Shown one piece after another: positions 11,840-22,798 of a stretch of 64,000 nucleotides of DNA. The stretch's first letter is position 1. Each line of letters starts with the position of its first letter. Under the pieces are notes generated by a model, which did no database searches, was not told the DNA's origin, and worked only from the letters and a program-made list of their open reading frames with translations. Position numbers and translations under genes: made by a program. This stretch comes from Strongylocentrotus droebachiensis (taxonomy: Eukaryota; Echinodermata; Echinoidea; Camarodonta; Strongylocentrotidae): the NCBI GenBank assembly GCA_035222895.1, contig JAVYIG010000166.1, positions 248,001-312,000 of the forward strand, read 5' to 3'.

Positions 11840-13030
11840 TCTGGATCTGGGCACGATAACCAATGACCTAATCAGTTCTATGAAGGATAAAATCTAATTA
11901 GCCTATAACGACCAGAAAGGAGATTGTGTCATGATTTGGCCTTGGAACGTGCTAACGGCTACACGGAACGACGGTGGCGACGCAAATGGCAAAAAAAGAT
12001 CGATTGACCGATAGAAATGGAGAAAAGAAAAAAGTAAATATAAATAGATAGATAGATAGAAAGAGAGTATGAGTGGATAGACTTTCAAACTACTTCCAAA
12101 AGGCCCCTGATCCCTTTATCCCGTTATGATACGTTTTAAAGACAGCTTGGTAAAATTGCACATCGTCATCTCAGTTCGCTTTTTGATAGTAAAATGATCA
12201 GTTAATCTGCGAACTTTCAAGTTCTAAAACATAAACAAGTGTCACACATTTTATTAGTACGTTTTTTTTATTCCAGACAGTAGCGCGATTCAATGTATAA
12301 CAATCCAACATAAATAATGATGAATAAGAACTAGAATGAAATGCACTTCAAAACACGCTACGATAATAAAACAAATTAAAGTTCAATGTTCTAGTGACGA
12401 ATATATCTTTAAAATACATGAGAGCGGCGGGGCTCTCCCCAATACAAAAACTGTACCACATGCGAGAAAAAAAATTAATACCAGTCATGTTCCTGCTCCC
12501 TCAGTGACGTACAGAGGACAATAAAGGCCACTTAATACCCTAAAAGTGATTAGACCCGTCTGGGAGACGCCTAAATCCTTTCATCCTGCCCGACCGGAAG
12601 TCATATTTGGCGCGCTACTCGACAATGCACCGGCTTAAAGCACGCGTAAAGTGCGCCGTCGGTGGTCACGTGACCTCGTTCTTAATCGGTTACTGTGCAT
12701 GTAGTAAAACTAGTTTGCAGCCGATTGAAAACCAGGTCATTTAATCGAATCGATTTAAGAAACGGGGCTTGGATAGTGTCTCAAGTGTCAGTTTTGAGGA
12801 AAATTGATGGATATCATGTTCCCTGTTTCAAATATTCTTTAGATACTTTAAATGTCACAGGAAAGGAGCTTATCGCAGCCAACAAGCATCCGGCTTTCAT
12901 TAACTATAAGTAAAACTCTTCAATTCGTGAATCGCCTTTCGTTTGGGACATTTGATACGCTATATCCTTTTAATCCTGTTTTTTGTTGTTGGCTTCTGCT
13001 TTTTTCCAATGTCTTTTTTTTCCTTCTCAC
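11840..13030. other. non-coding stretch with one G+C-richer segment
   Basis: Mostly AT-rich. A strong acceptor-like TTTTTTTATTCCAG ends near 12277 but leads to no open exon. The segment 12540-12690 is richer in G+C, contains CACGTG near 12666-12671, and is otherwise unexplained. Confidence 0.4.
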
Positions 13031-13034
13031 TCGA

Positions 13035-13083
13035 TTTTTTTTTTTTTTTTTTTTTTTGGGGGGGGGGGGAGGGGGGGGGGGGG
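13035..13083. repeat. poly-T / poly-G junction
   Basis: A run of 23 T is directly followed by 12 G, one A and 13 G. Long homopolymer junctions like this are typical assembly weak points. Confidence 0.9.
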
Positions 13084-13406
13084 TTCTCCCGTGCCCCCTA
13101 AAGCTTAACCACTGGACAGAATTAAACGTGTGGACGTGATTAAACATTAGAACATGCATATTTTCTTCGATCCTGCATTCCTTCAAAGCTAGAGACATTT
13201 TAAAACTATTTTAAATAGTTTCATATCTTCTTTAGACAGCAACTTAGGAAATTAATGTTTTCATCATCATCTCTATTAATTCTTTTGCTTAAAGTGTCGT
13301 GTTTTTATACATAACGTTCAATATATTATAAGACATATAATATTATTATTACTACTACTTTTGTGATTATTATTATTTTGATTATTATTATCATCATCGT
13401 TATTAA

Positions 13407-13792
13407 AGAGAAGGTTGAGTTCTGGGAAGAGGTGAAAAATAATTTGTGAGCGTTATCATTCTTATTATGCAAGTGTGGAAGAAAATCAGATAAGACATGT
13501 TCCCTGAAAAGCATAGCTCTTCAAATGCCTTCATATTCCAAATATGTCATGTAACTCGTAAAACTTGGGGGGTAGGTTTTTTACGCCACGTGTTCGTGTA
13601 GTCCCATATACGTCTTTCTGTGTACAGTGTTTGTAACTTTACCAAGACTTGGCCAAATTTCTTATCATTTTGATGATTCCAGAACCTTGCAATACACACA
13701 AATTCTTATATGCTAGATGATCAACCTTTTCTGGTCGATTTCACACCGTTTCTTTCACAATGCAATCGCATGACCAGAACTCAACTTCATCT
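13407..13792 (+). mobile_element. TTAA-flanked MITE, AGATAAGG family copy 1
   Basis: TTAA lies immediately outside both ends (13403-13406 and 13793-13796). Termini AGAGAAGGTTGAGTTCTGG and, inverted, AGATGAAGTTGAGTTCTGG form the inverted repeats. The 386-bp interior shares long blocks with the reverse complement of 43376-43739, including a GTAGTCCCATATAC block and a CAAATTTCTTATCATTTTGA-like block. No transposase is present. TTAA duplication with 5'-AG termini fits Kolobok-type rather than piggyBac (which starts CC); that assignment is inference. Confidence 0.8.
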
Positions 13793-13974
13793 TTAAGAAT
13801 GTTAATTATAATCTAAGCATGATTATCATATTGTTATTAATAACACTATTTTTATCATTATTGGTATTTTTATCTCCGTGGATATATTATACAAGAGATT
13901 ATCAATGACGTTAATCTAATATCAGCATCTTTTGACCATTACATTATTGCCATTGACATGTCATCATGATAATT

Positions 13975-14180
13975 GATGCAGTTCCTGACTATTAAATGTT
14001 AAGTGGCGGTATTTAAAGTATTAATTTAGGATATGTCCTGATATGAAACAACAAGCTCTTGGCATAATTGATGAACTTGTCTGGTTGTTGACTATTGAAG
14101 GGTAAGTGGCGGTATTTCAAGCATTAATTTCGGCTTCGTCCTTATATTTGACGACAATCTCTTGGCATCCCTCTGAGCGA
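13975..14180. repeat. 103-bp tandem duplication
   Basis: Two diverged copies share GACTATT, TAAGTGGCGGTATTT, AGTATTAATTT and CTCTTGGCAT in the same order. The TAAGTGGCGG motif lies at 14000 and 14103. Overlapping short open frames on both strands (about 14092-14329) derive partly from the second copy. Confidence 0.75.
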
Positions 14181-14924
14181 ATGTCACAGAATGAGTGGCA
14201 GAACCGGGATAATGGGGCTGGGACAGTGGGCGGGGCGGGGGGCACAATACCAACAACATGTGACAACAACCCATTCTCCCTTTCCCATAAATAATTCTTA
14301 TAAAAAAAGAAAGCAGAGAAGATCTTCATTTCCCCGTGATTCAGTATTTCGTTACCTTTAACATGAATCCAAAAACGTCTGTCCCATTTTCATATACCTC
14401 TTTTAGTAAAAAAATAAAATAAAAAAGAGGGGAGGGGGGATTCCGCTACCAAGCCCCCTGTGGAAACGCTACCAAGAACCGAACGTGTTCGCGTCTACTT
14501 TCCAATCGACAACTCCATGGTCATAAGTGGTACGCGAACATCGCCGTGACCCGAGGAGCGCTCTTTGGGCGTTATTACGTGACAAAACGGCCCATCAGAG
14601 ACACTAAAAGGACACGTGCACCGTCTATTCCATCTGAACTGTTCGGGAAAAAGGGACATTATGTGACTCCATCAAGACCCAATATGCAACCATTGGAAAC
14701 GTATGGAAGTTTATGACTGAAGTCATTTAATGGTATTAGATTAACAATTATGTTTCATTAGCATTACGATATCCTTTCTTTCACATAATATATATATATA
14801 TATATATCTTTTTCAAGAAAAGGTACATTCTGCCAATTAGGTACTAGATTCTAGTACAACACAATCTCAAGTTTCACTGTAGTGGCAGCGGGCTGTGGCT
14901 TTTTTGGGGCAGTTACCGCATCTT
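14181..14924. other. non-coding stretch with G+C-richer segment
   Basis: The segment 14440-14710 is richer in G+C and unique, but every frame I followed closes. A (TA)n tract lies at about 14787-14807. Confidence 0.4.
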
Positions 14925-14932
14925 GTCTGAAC

Positions 14933-15519
14933 CCCGGCCCCCCACTCAGTGTTATTTAGGGTCCCGGCCCCCCACTCAGTGTTATTTAGGGTACGCATAT
15001 GCTCGTTCCCTCTTTTTGAAAGCACCCCCTATCTGAGGACTGCCAACATTTTCGAACCCCCCTTTCGCGGGCTTTTCGCGGGCTTTTCCAGCCTTGGAGA
15101 CCCCCCTAAATCAGGAAAAATGCTCAATGTACCCCCCTAAATTCGGAATAGTTTCTCAGGAGTCCAAAGAGATGAGAGAAAAAAAGAAAAAACACCCCCT
15201 TTTTAAAGAAATCTCCGGGTGAAAAGTCAAATACCCCCCTTTTTTTACAATTCTCGGGCCGGACTTTGTCGCACGAAAAGTACCCCTTTACCGGACATTT
15301 TGGCAACACGCATGCGGTCATTCCGACCCCTGAGTGGGGGGGCCGGGTTTAGGGTACGCATATGCGTGTTCCCTTCTTTTGAAAACACCCCCTAAGTCCG
15401 GTGTGTAAATTCAATTTTGTGAATGTAAGAGCCGGACTTTGGAGCGTGAAAAGTAACCCTTTACCGGACATTTTGGTAACATACATGCGGTCATTCCGAC
15501 CCCGGAGTGGGGGGCCGGG
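14933..15519. mobile_element. hAT-like MITE with 8-bp duplications
   Basis: The element is bounded by perfect 15-base inverted repeats CCCGGCCCCCCACTC, and the 8-bp sequence GTCTGAAC lies directly outside both ends (14925-14932 and 15520-15527). An 8-bp duplication is the signature of the hAT superfamily. Inside, the left terminal block of about 30 bases is tandemly duplicated. A further copy of the right terminus (TCATTCCGACCCC...GTGGGGGGGCCGGG) lies near 15310-15347, so the element is an internally duplicated, composite one. No transposase is encoded. Confidence 0.85.
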
Positions 15520-15529
15520 GTCTGAACGA

Positions 15530-16590
15530 CGCTTTCTGATGATTGAATATCTAAGGTCTACCATGTGTGCTACATTATTCACTTATGACCTCTCTCACAC
15601 TACGGACCAACTACAAACGAACTGTAAACGAACCAAATCTTGGCCACTGGCGGGTAATGTAAACTTCGTGTAAATGTGTTCGGTCTGTTGTTGGTATGAC
15701 TGGTTTGCAATGTTCCCGGAGATAGCCATGAGCGCCAGAAGGCCAAATCGTGAATATTGGTACAAAAAAATGACAGATATCAAGGACACGGGTCATAGGT
15801 CATGTCAAATTGTAAATTCAGATGATGAAGCCGGTCAGAGGGATAACACAAGCAATGGGAATTACTATTACTCGCTTGTATGTCATAACTTTGTTATGAT
15901 ATAGAATGATTAAGCATATTAAGCAACCGTAGTCATCCCTATTAATTAAATAAATGATAATTGACAAAGCTGAACAGATGACTTAAAATACAATGTAGAC
16001 AACGCTATTCAACAACAACTTTGATATTAACGGGTGAAATATAAACATATTTTCCCCATCCTACATTTTAACATTCCATAACTGTCGCAGCTTGCTTTAG
16101 TTTTGAGTAATGGCGCAGATAATGTTTTGGTGGGGTATAATTTACCATTTAATCATCATAGAACGAGATTTCTGGACAGAACCGGGCTCGGATGACTGAT
16201 TGCATCCCTCGTCGTCGATAAACATTATGCGAAAGTGATATTTCTGCAAGTTTGAGGTGTAGATTTCATCAGCGTTGGTGTGTGCGGAAGCTCATGTCTC
16301 GTAATCATCAAACACAAAATGGCACACCTAACAATGAAGTGACAAATTATGATGATAAATGATACGTTTGTTCTGTTGACGACAAACAAATATCAGAATT
16401 TAGTTAAGCTAAGGTTACAAATTCCTGTCTCATGGGCTATCAACCTTACTCAAAGTTTACATCTTATGTACATATTACATATAACATATTTTTTTTGAAT
16501 ACAAGAACATCATGAGATGCAACGTGTACATGTAACCGGCCAAGAGGTGTGTTTAATTGGCTGCAAGAAAGAGACCCGTCAACAGTGTAA
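15530..16590. other. non-coding stretch, nothing recognised
   Basis: Several 60-90-codon open frames overlap on both strands around 15401-15904. They run partly through the MITE and have no consistent splice or start support. Confidence 0.4.
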
Positions 16591-16591
16591 A

Positions 16592-16783
16592 TACAGTCAA
16601 ATTTTTCTTTGTGACAATTTCTCTATTTTGTCTATAGAAAAAACACCTTGTATATAGTCTTCCCTTATTATATCTCACTGGGAAGAAATGTGTGTTGTAA
16701 AACCTGTCTACAAAGGCCACATACCAGTATTGACCACTTTGTTTAGCTTCCCTTAGATAGCTTTAAGGACAGGTTTGACTGCA
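16592..16783. mobile_element. ACAGTCAAA-type inverted-repeat element
   Basis: The left end reads ACAGTCAAA and the right end, inverted, TGCAGTCAAACCTGTCC. An internal AAACCTGTCTACAAAGGCCAC block repeats the terminal motif. This terminus is common in short repeats of marine deuterostomes. The copy is diverged and about 190 bp. Confidence 0.55.
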
Positions 16784-17104
16784 TAAAGAATGACATAATA
16801 TCCTCCGTTTCGATATCACAATCTCCTCATATCTTCGAATAACCTTACTTCATCTAATCCAAGTAAGTATACACGTATACATACGTAGGTAAAGTATTAA
16901 AAAAAAAAAAATCTGTCAATGAAGTATCCCCATCATCGACTACTTGTCATAAGCCTCACTCCACTGTCGTTAAGAGAAAATTAAACATTTGCTCTTCTCA
17001 AACAGGTTATATATCCTACTGTAAACACATTCACTCCGTTTTTTCCTAAAGTGATCGATTCCCTAACAAATGAAGAACATTTCTCTCTGTTTGAATCTAA
17101 ACAC

Positions 17105-17545
17105 AACTAATCAAGATGACATGATGACGTAGACAATGGCTTAGCTACAGCAAACAGATTGGATACACAGGGGGCGCGCGTTCCCCAATCGAATAGTGAA
17201 AAAGGGGAAAAATGACACAAATAACCATGATGACATGATGACGTAGACACTGGCGTGACTGATGGGAAGGATGCAGACAGGGAACACGTTTGTGCCCCAA
17301 TCGAAAGGCGAAAAAGGAAAAATAAAGTTTTGTAAAAAAGGAGTACATTGCATATCATGATGACATAATGACGTAGATAATTTTGTAGCTACAAGGGGCA
17401 CATACATGTACCTCCGAACCGAATGATCGAAAAAAGGGGGAAAAAAGTGAACATAACTAATCACGATGAGATGACGACGTAAATAATGGCACAGACACGG
17501 GGCTCAGGGTCACGTGCCCCTGATCGAATGGCGCAAAAGTAAGAA
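17105..17545. repeat. tandem array of about 115 bp, 4 degenerate copies
   Basis: The unit contains GATGACATGATGACGTAGA, then a GGGGC(A/G)C-type block, then CCCCAATCGAA and an A/G-rich tail. The GATGACATGATGACG core recurs at 17115, 17229, 17359 and, altered, 17465. The GGCGTAGA...GCACGTGCCCC motif links it to a single copy at 37.6 kb and to the foldback element at 31.0 kb. Minus-strand open frames over the array (17107-17464) are repeat translations, several in parallel frames. Confidence 0.75.
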
Positions 17546-17559
17546 ACAAAGTAAACAAA

Positions 17560-18800
17560 AACAAAGCGGAGAAAAAACAAGAAAGGTGTAGAGGAGGAAG
17601 AGGAACACGACGATAGGACCACCTTTTACTCTTTTAAACTTAGTCGGTGGCCTTGTCAGTTTTACATTTCATTCACCAAGTTAGAACCCCCTTGATGTCA
17701 ATGCCGTCCTCCCTTCATTCGCTCGACCCACGCTATGCCACCAGACGTAGATGAAGATGGTGATTATTCACAGTGCAAGCTGTGTTTGTGTTATGAGAAG
17801 GGAGCGTTATTATGTCCTTCAATGAGTTACATGTTGTCCATCCAATATCATATTGGAATGCTCTGATTGTACAGACGCAAACTAAGACAAATTTATTTCT
17901 TTAACTCATAGCCTGCCATAAGGCTGCATGCACGCCACCGTTATAGTGCTTTGTACATGCGAGCGAGCCATTACTTCAGTGCCTTGTGCATGTTTGCACG
18001 CATTCGTAAGAGCAGTTATTGTTCATGCTCATTGGACTGTGCTGTGTGTTTTGCACGCGCTATTCATAGAACCATGGCGTTAATAAGATTATCTCAAAAT
18101 AAACTTGGCACGGAGGGATTTGGGGCTTGGCACAATGGGGATAAGCCCTGTGGCAAGATAAGAGTTAATATTTATAAAGTGTAATAGGCAAAACATTATT
18201 TTAGTTATCTGAGTTTTTTTCTTTCTTTCAAGTCTTTATCTTAATAATCTTATTTGACATTATGCTTGATAACATTCCGCCCCCTTTCGATTTTTTTGCC
18301 CTAAAGCACCCAAAGAATCTAATAACATTTCAGTCATTAAACGTTTCTTTAATAAAGAATTAGCTCTTGCCTTTCTTGCTTGTCATTGACATCTATAGTA
18401 AATCCACTCCTGGCCTGAGAAATGTGATAGCCAGCTCCTGTGGACTTTCCCACTGTTTAAAAATCCTGGATCTGTTTCTCATCAATTGCCCTTCCTCTTC
18501 CATTGGATATCAACCCTCATCTTAAAATAGACGTGAGTAAATACGTATAATAAGGAATCAGGATCCCCTCTTTCCATCTCCCTCGGAGAGAACTGAAGCA
18601 AAATCCTCAAACACATCAAACAATGTGCTCTTTGCTTAGCCTGCAAGTCGTCTTTGCGGGTTTTCATCCCGAAATGATGGGGAAAACTAATCAAGCAACG
18701 AAGCGAAGAGGGTAAATATCTATACGAGGGAATGTCAGAATACATCGGGAATACTCCTTATTAACTTTGGATAGAGGGACACTAAGACGTAAGGGTGAAA
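17560..18800. other. non-coding stretch
   Basis: The segment 17930-18090 has repeated GTGC/CATG/GCGC-type words like those in the element at 22.8 kb. The open frames at 17951-18184 (plus) and 18482-18745 (minus) have no splice or homology support. Confidence 0.35.
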
Positions 18801-18814
18801 CCTAAATCAACAAA

Positions 18815-18952
18815 ATGAGCAAGAAATGCAACCCCGCTAGCCCAGATTTCCAATGCAATCGTATCTTCGATCAATGCCGTGAGAAACGGTTTGGGTTTAC
18901 TTGCTGCAACGGAATCCACTGTCTTTCAGAACATGGAAGAAGACTGGTTTAA
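18815..18952 (+). CDS. short cysteine-rich ORF, 45 codons
   Basis: The frame runs from ATG to TAA and contains six cysteines at residues 5, 14, 21, 30, 31 and 36, spacing C-x8-C-x6-C-x8-CC-x4-C. It ends with a Gly-Arg-Arg three residues before the last codon. Such density and a CC doublet suggest a disulfide-rich secreted peptide or a terminal exon encoding one, although no signal peptide is present in this segment, so an upstream exon would be needed. The order of cysteines does not match the classical inhibitor-cystine-knot order (C-C-CC-C-C). The opposite strand is also open across this interval (acceptor near 18928, frame containing FLTALIEDTIALEI), so the coding strand is uncertain. No family named. 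Confidence 0.3.
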   Translation: MSKKCNPASPDFQCNRIFDQCREKRFGFTCCNGIHCLSEHGRRLV

Positions 18953-19299
18953 AGTAGACGAGATATGATTTAAGGCCACGTCGATTCGGATAATTTATCT
19001 TGATGGTATTAATTGGGTATCGCAACCGGCGGGGCTGAATGACCTATTTGTAGCTTCCGACATGTCCGGGGTCTCAAAAGAAAGACAAAGCTTCACGCGA
19101 AGAAAGTTTAAATGATTCACAGAGTTAGGTCAATATGTATTTGAGGTCGTTTACAGTTTTGGTAGCAAAAATGAAATCGGAAACAAACGTGTTAAGTAAA
19201 GTCTCGTCTTGTAACCCTGGTATCAAAAGATATACCATATCATTTGGTGTTCTATTCATCATTTTCGGTGAATTGTAGCATGAATATCTTTAAGAAATA

Positions 19300-19464
19300 C
19301 TAAATAACGGCTATACTAAGCTGCTTCAAAAAAGGTTCATAGTAAACTGGTTCAGAGTAAATCACAAAGGAATTAATATGATCATCAAAGATAAAGCAGC
19401 TCCGGTGATTTGTAAACAGGCAACAAACTTCACTTTCACTTAAAAGTACATCAGCTTTAGAGAT
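19300..19464 (-). CDS. candidate 3' exon with stop, 54 codons
   Basis: On the minus strand, a strong acceptor (CCCCCCTTTTCTAG) is followed by 54 open codons to a TAG. An in-frame stop overlaps the acceptor itself, so the open frame begins just where an exon would. The predicted peptide begins ISKADVLLSESEV, contains CCLFTNHRSCF and has ordinary composition with acidic and aromatic residues. No AATAAA follows closely. An open run of this length is not rare by chance in 64 kb, so this is tentative. Confidence 0.25.
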   Translation of the reverse strand: MSKADVLLSESEVCCLFTNHRSCFIFDDHINSFVIYSEPVYYEPFLKQLSIAVI

Positions 19465-20252
19465 CTAGAAAAGGGGGGAAACCCATCAAGACAATGAGAT
19501 ACAATACCACCAATAATTTATGAAGAGTTGCACATTTGCAAAGAAAATACGAGTTAGAGCTTTAGAGATTTGAAGAGAGGGATCGATTTCAAAGATCGTG
19601 AAACTGCGTCAAAGATTAGGATAGTGATTTCATATTTCCTAGAGAAGAATAACAACTTTAGAGAGATAGAACAACAAGTAAGATGCCTTCGAGATCTATC
19701 AAAATGTTTAAAGATAAAATACCACCTATCAAACGTGACGATTGATAGCTTCACATCTAACCTCCGTGAAGTCATTATATGTACCATGTTCTGAAAGTTA
19801 TGTACGTGTCCTCACGTTCAAAATTGTAGCTTGTTTTCAAAATATGATATGATATATTAAAAGGAAGTGATTAATCCTAATAATAATTACTTAAGGATTG
19901 AGGTGGATTTGATGTGCTATAAAGGAAATATGAATTACCTGCAATTTAATCAATTAATATGACATAAAAATCATTCTATACTAAAAATTACTGCACGTTT
20001 GTTTAAATTTCGTATCTTTTATTAATGTTTACGTATCCACTTTGTCGATCATTGATTATAATCAGTATGAAGCTGACTCTTACACATGTAAAAATATCTA
20101 TATTTAGTGAAAGTTTGCACTGCAAAACTTCGAGGAAAACCGTGAGTGAAGTTTTTTATGTTTGATATACATGACGGTCACACTATGATGGCATCGTGTT
20201 ACCACTTGATTCACAACGAGGTATGAAGGTCGTTCGGTCATAACCTAGTCAT

Positions 20253-20364
20253 CGGTCACACCGCTAGACCGAAACCCCCAAACCGAGGAAATGTTTGCCG
20301 TTGGGGTGAATGTAACTTTTTGTTCCTTTTATTATCGGTTTGGTGTCGGTCCGCTCGGTGTGAC
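20253..20364. mobile_element. 112-bp GTCACACCG foldback element
   Basis: GTCACACCGCTAGACCGAAACC at the left (20256 onwards) is matched, inverted, by GTCACACCGAGCGGACCGA at the right end (to 20364). The GGTCACAC terminus resembles that of the larger element at 22.8 kb. No clear target duplication. Confidence 0.55.
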
Positions 20365-20526
20365 AAGGGTATCAAAAGGGTTTCGGCGAAATCGCAAGGA
20401 GATCCCTTACGGACACGCTCTACAGTCTCCTCGGAATCATTCAATTTCAATTTACATTTTCCTTATCTCTCCTCCTCGTCCTTCCTCTTGTCTTACTACC
20501 CATCTTTACAAAGTTGAAATTGCCTG
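20364..20526 (+). repeat. interspersed repeat, copy 1 of a pair
   Basis: The sequence from CAAGGGTATCAAAAGG through GGCGAAATCGCAAGGAGATC to TTACAAAGTTGAAATTGC matches the reverse complement of 24181-24352 along its whole length. A TTTCACAAAGA motif follows directly at about 20539. Overlapping open frames at 20256-20533 are not genes. Confidence 0.8.
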
Positions 20527-20917
20527 TCCTTGAGACCGTTTCACAAAGACGAAGATCTAGTTTAAGTTGCAATTAACTATGGCAGGCTGTTCAATAATGA
20601 ATTATCAAAAAACATATATTCTGTAGTTTCGTGACCACGATTTGTACGTCCCTTGAGAGATAAATGCCAGTAAACGGTGAGACAGTGGCATGAATGGCCT
20701 GCAAAGTAAAGTCCAACTTAAAGTCGATCTTAGTCTTTGTGAAACACTCCCCATTGGCCTCGTGCTCTTGGTTTATCTTCCTTCTGTCATTTTTATTCTT
20801 TGGAATAAAATTCAATTTTTTTAACTTCTTGTCTGCATTTTTATTGGAGAAATACCATATATAATTTCCGGTTTACAACGTTCACAAATAAAATGATAAC
20901 TTAAACAAAAATCTGAT

Positions 20918-21091
20918 TGCTGTCCTATATACCATATGTGATTTAAGCAAGACTTGGAAAATTTCTTATAATTTTGATGATACCTCACAGTGTTCACTAA
21001 TACATATGTGCAAGGTGATCAACCATTTCCAAATATATTTCCAACGGTTACGTTCTCAATGCATTCACATGACTAGAACTCAACTTTATCT
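20918..21091 (-). mobile_element. AGATAAGG-family MITE fragment
   Basis: The right end (CTCAACTTTATCT followed by TTAA at 21092-21095) and the block CAAGACTTGG...AATTTTGATGATAC match the second half of the complete copy at 13407-13792. The left half is missing. Confidence 0.65.
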
Positions 21092-21971
21092 TTAAACATC
21101 TTTACATGGAAATGCCGACGAGGCAGAAATCAAAACTTACATGGCATTAATATGCCTATCTTGAGCAGGCGTTGCATTATACATGAATGTATTTTTTATT
21201 CAGTTTAGTGAAATCACTTTAATCGCAAAATGATCGAGAATATTCTTAGCAAATTGCATCTGAAAACCCATATCAGTCGTGTTTAGCTGTCATCTACTTG
21301 AATTGCATTTTCAAATTTTAGCTGGATACATTGTTATTCAATTCTACTTAAACTAAATACAGAAGAATTATACGAAGTCGCACGTTAAGAACCACATTGG
21401 TATTTGATATACCTCTGATAGATAGCTATACCAAATCATAGTCAAAGTCCTTTTTCCAGGTCTTAAATTGAGCACAATTTTTATTGTAAGATATCGCAGC
21501 TCAACCGCCCGGTTGTGATGGTACGCATTTAACAAACATTGAGGTGAATTGTGTCGAGTTAGTATAGAATAAGGGTAGGGTTTTCATTTTTCCGCTTTAA
21601 TACAGCATGAATAACCAGGCAATTGAGTCCTCTAAGACGAATGATATACATGTATATATGGTCTAGAGGATACGTCACCGGTCATTAATTATACATTTGC
21701 CTCACTCAATCCATGCAGGTGAGGTAAATGAGTACCTGGCGGGAATTATTTCCTTAAATGCCTTAGATCGTCATAATTGCAGCTGTGTTTAAAAGTCGGG
21801 GTGGTCATTGAATAACGCCAGGTGTGTCAAGTCTAACAGACATGGCCGCTATACAAGAACCCACCATCATTATTTTTGCAAAATTACCGGAAATCAACAA
21901 TTAGGATTCCTTGTTAGGGTTTGCAATGTGGAAAGTGAGATTTCAAAGGGCAATTCGACCTTTCTAACAAG

Positions 21972-22032
21972 TTGTGAAGAATTGGAACGAGCATCTATAA
22001 ACATGATAGACGCTTGTTCCAATTCTTCACAA
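21972..22032. ncRNA. microRNA-precursor-like hairpin
   Basis: A 27-base arm starting TTGTGAAGAATTGGAAC is followed by a 7-base loop (21999-22005) and the inverted arm. Pairing is 25 Watson-Crick pairs, one G-U and one A-C. Arm length, loop size and near-perfect pairing fit either a small-RNA hairpin or the core of a tiny foldback transposon. No longer flanking stem is seen, which is atypical for animal pri-microRNAs (usually a stem of about 33 bp with mismatches). Overlapping open frames on both strands are a by-product of the palindrome. Confidence 0.35.
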
Positions 22033-22297
22033 ATAGCTAATGGAATATCTAAAACAAACAAGAAAATAACTAATTTCGCAATGAGAATATAATAGTAAAT
22101 TGCTGGGTCGGGCGATGTCACTTGCCCTTTCGCGACACTGCATGAATAATGGAAGCCCTAATCATGTTTTTCTATGATATCATTTCACTACATATGTTGC
22201 AAGGTATATACATAATCAAGAAACATTTAAAGATGCACAAAACAAAGGCTGCAAGGCTAAATCATTGATCTCCACCAACACAAAGGCTTACCCAATA

Positions 22298-22645
22298 TCA
22301 ATATAATTGCAATAAAGGAAACAATAACATAAGAGAATAAATAAGAAAGATCGAAAGACGTGTAAGTTGACTCGTCATCCAATACTCATTGACGTATCTT
22401 GTGAAGTTGGCGATTTCATTTGTTCTCTTCCATGCATAATTTGCCTCTCGCCTGGAAGTCCTGAAAGTATCAATGTCGTTGTATCCCTTACCACTCCCCA
22501 TCACTACTGCAATTACGTATGCAAAGAGACATTTCCCTGAAGTTTTGTTGTCATTATTTGCAATCGTCTCAAGCCGGAGAACGTGATCTAACCGAACGGG
22601 GGTATTGGCTGTTTTTCTTTCCGTCCATTTGTCAGTAATGTTTTT
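22298..22645 (-). CDS. protein-like open frame of 115 codons
   Basis: On the minus strand the frame is open from just after a TAA (22646-22648) to TGA at 22298-22300. The only internal ATG near the middle follows GTG at about 22502, so if coding, the frame is an exon rather than a whole gene. The product is balanced and charged, with segments RLDHVLRLETIANND, a possible N-glycosylation site NKT, a hydrophobic CLFAYVIAVV, then RREANYAWKRTNEIANFTRY and a hydrophobic C-terminal tail. No acceptor with a pyrimidine tract is evident upstream (ACAG near 22607 is the best), and a donor GAGTG|GTAAGG near 22494 could end an exon early. I recognise no family. The length is above what chance usually gives at this base composition. 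Confidence 0.35.
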   Translation of the reverse strand, partial: KNITDKWTERKTANTPVRLDHVLRLETIANNDNKTSGKCLFAYVIAVVMGSGKGYNDIDTFRTSRREANYAWKRTNEIANFTRYVNEYWMTSQLTRLSIFLIYSLMLLFPLLQLY

Positions 22646-22798
22646 TTAACCATGAATGTCGGCATAGATATCAAAACTGTTTGATGTTGAAATGTGCAAT
22701 TACGGTAATTTTAAGAATCCAGTATTTCTACAGATGGAACTTTTAGATTATCAAAATCGGCAACCATCAAACAAAATTAAACATATGTAAAGCACCTA

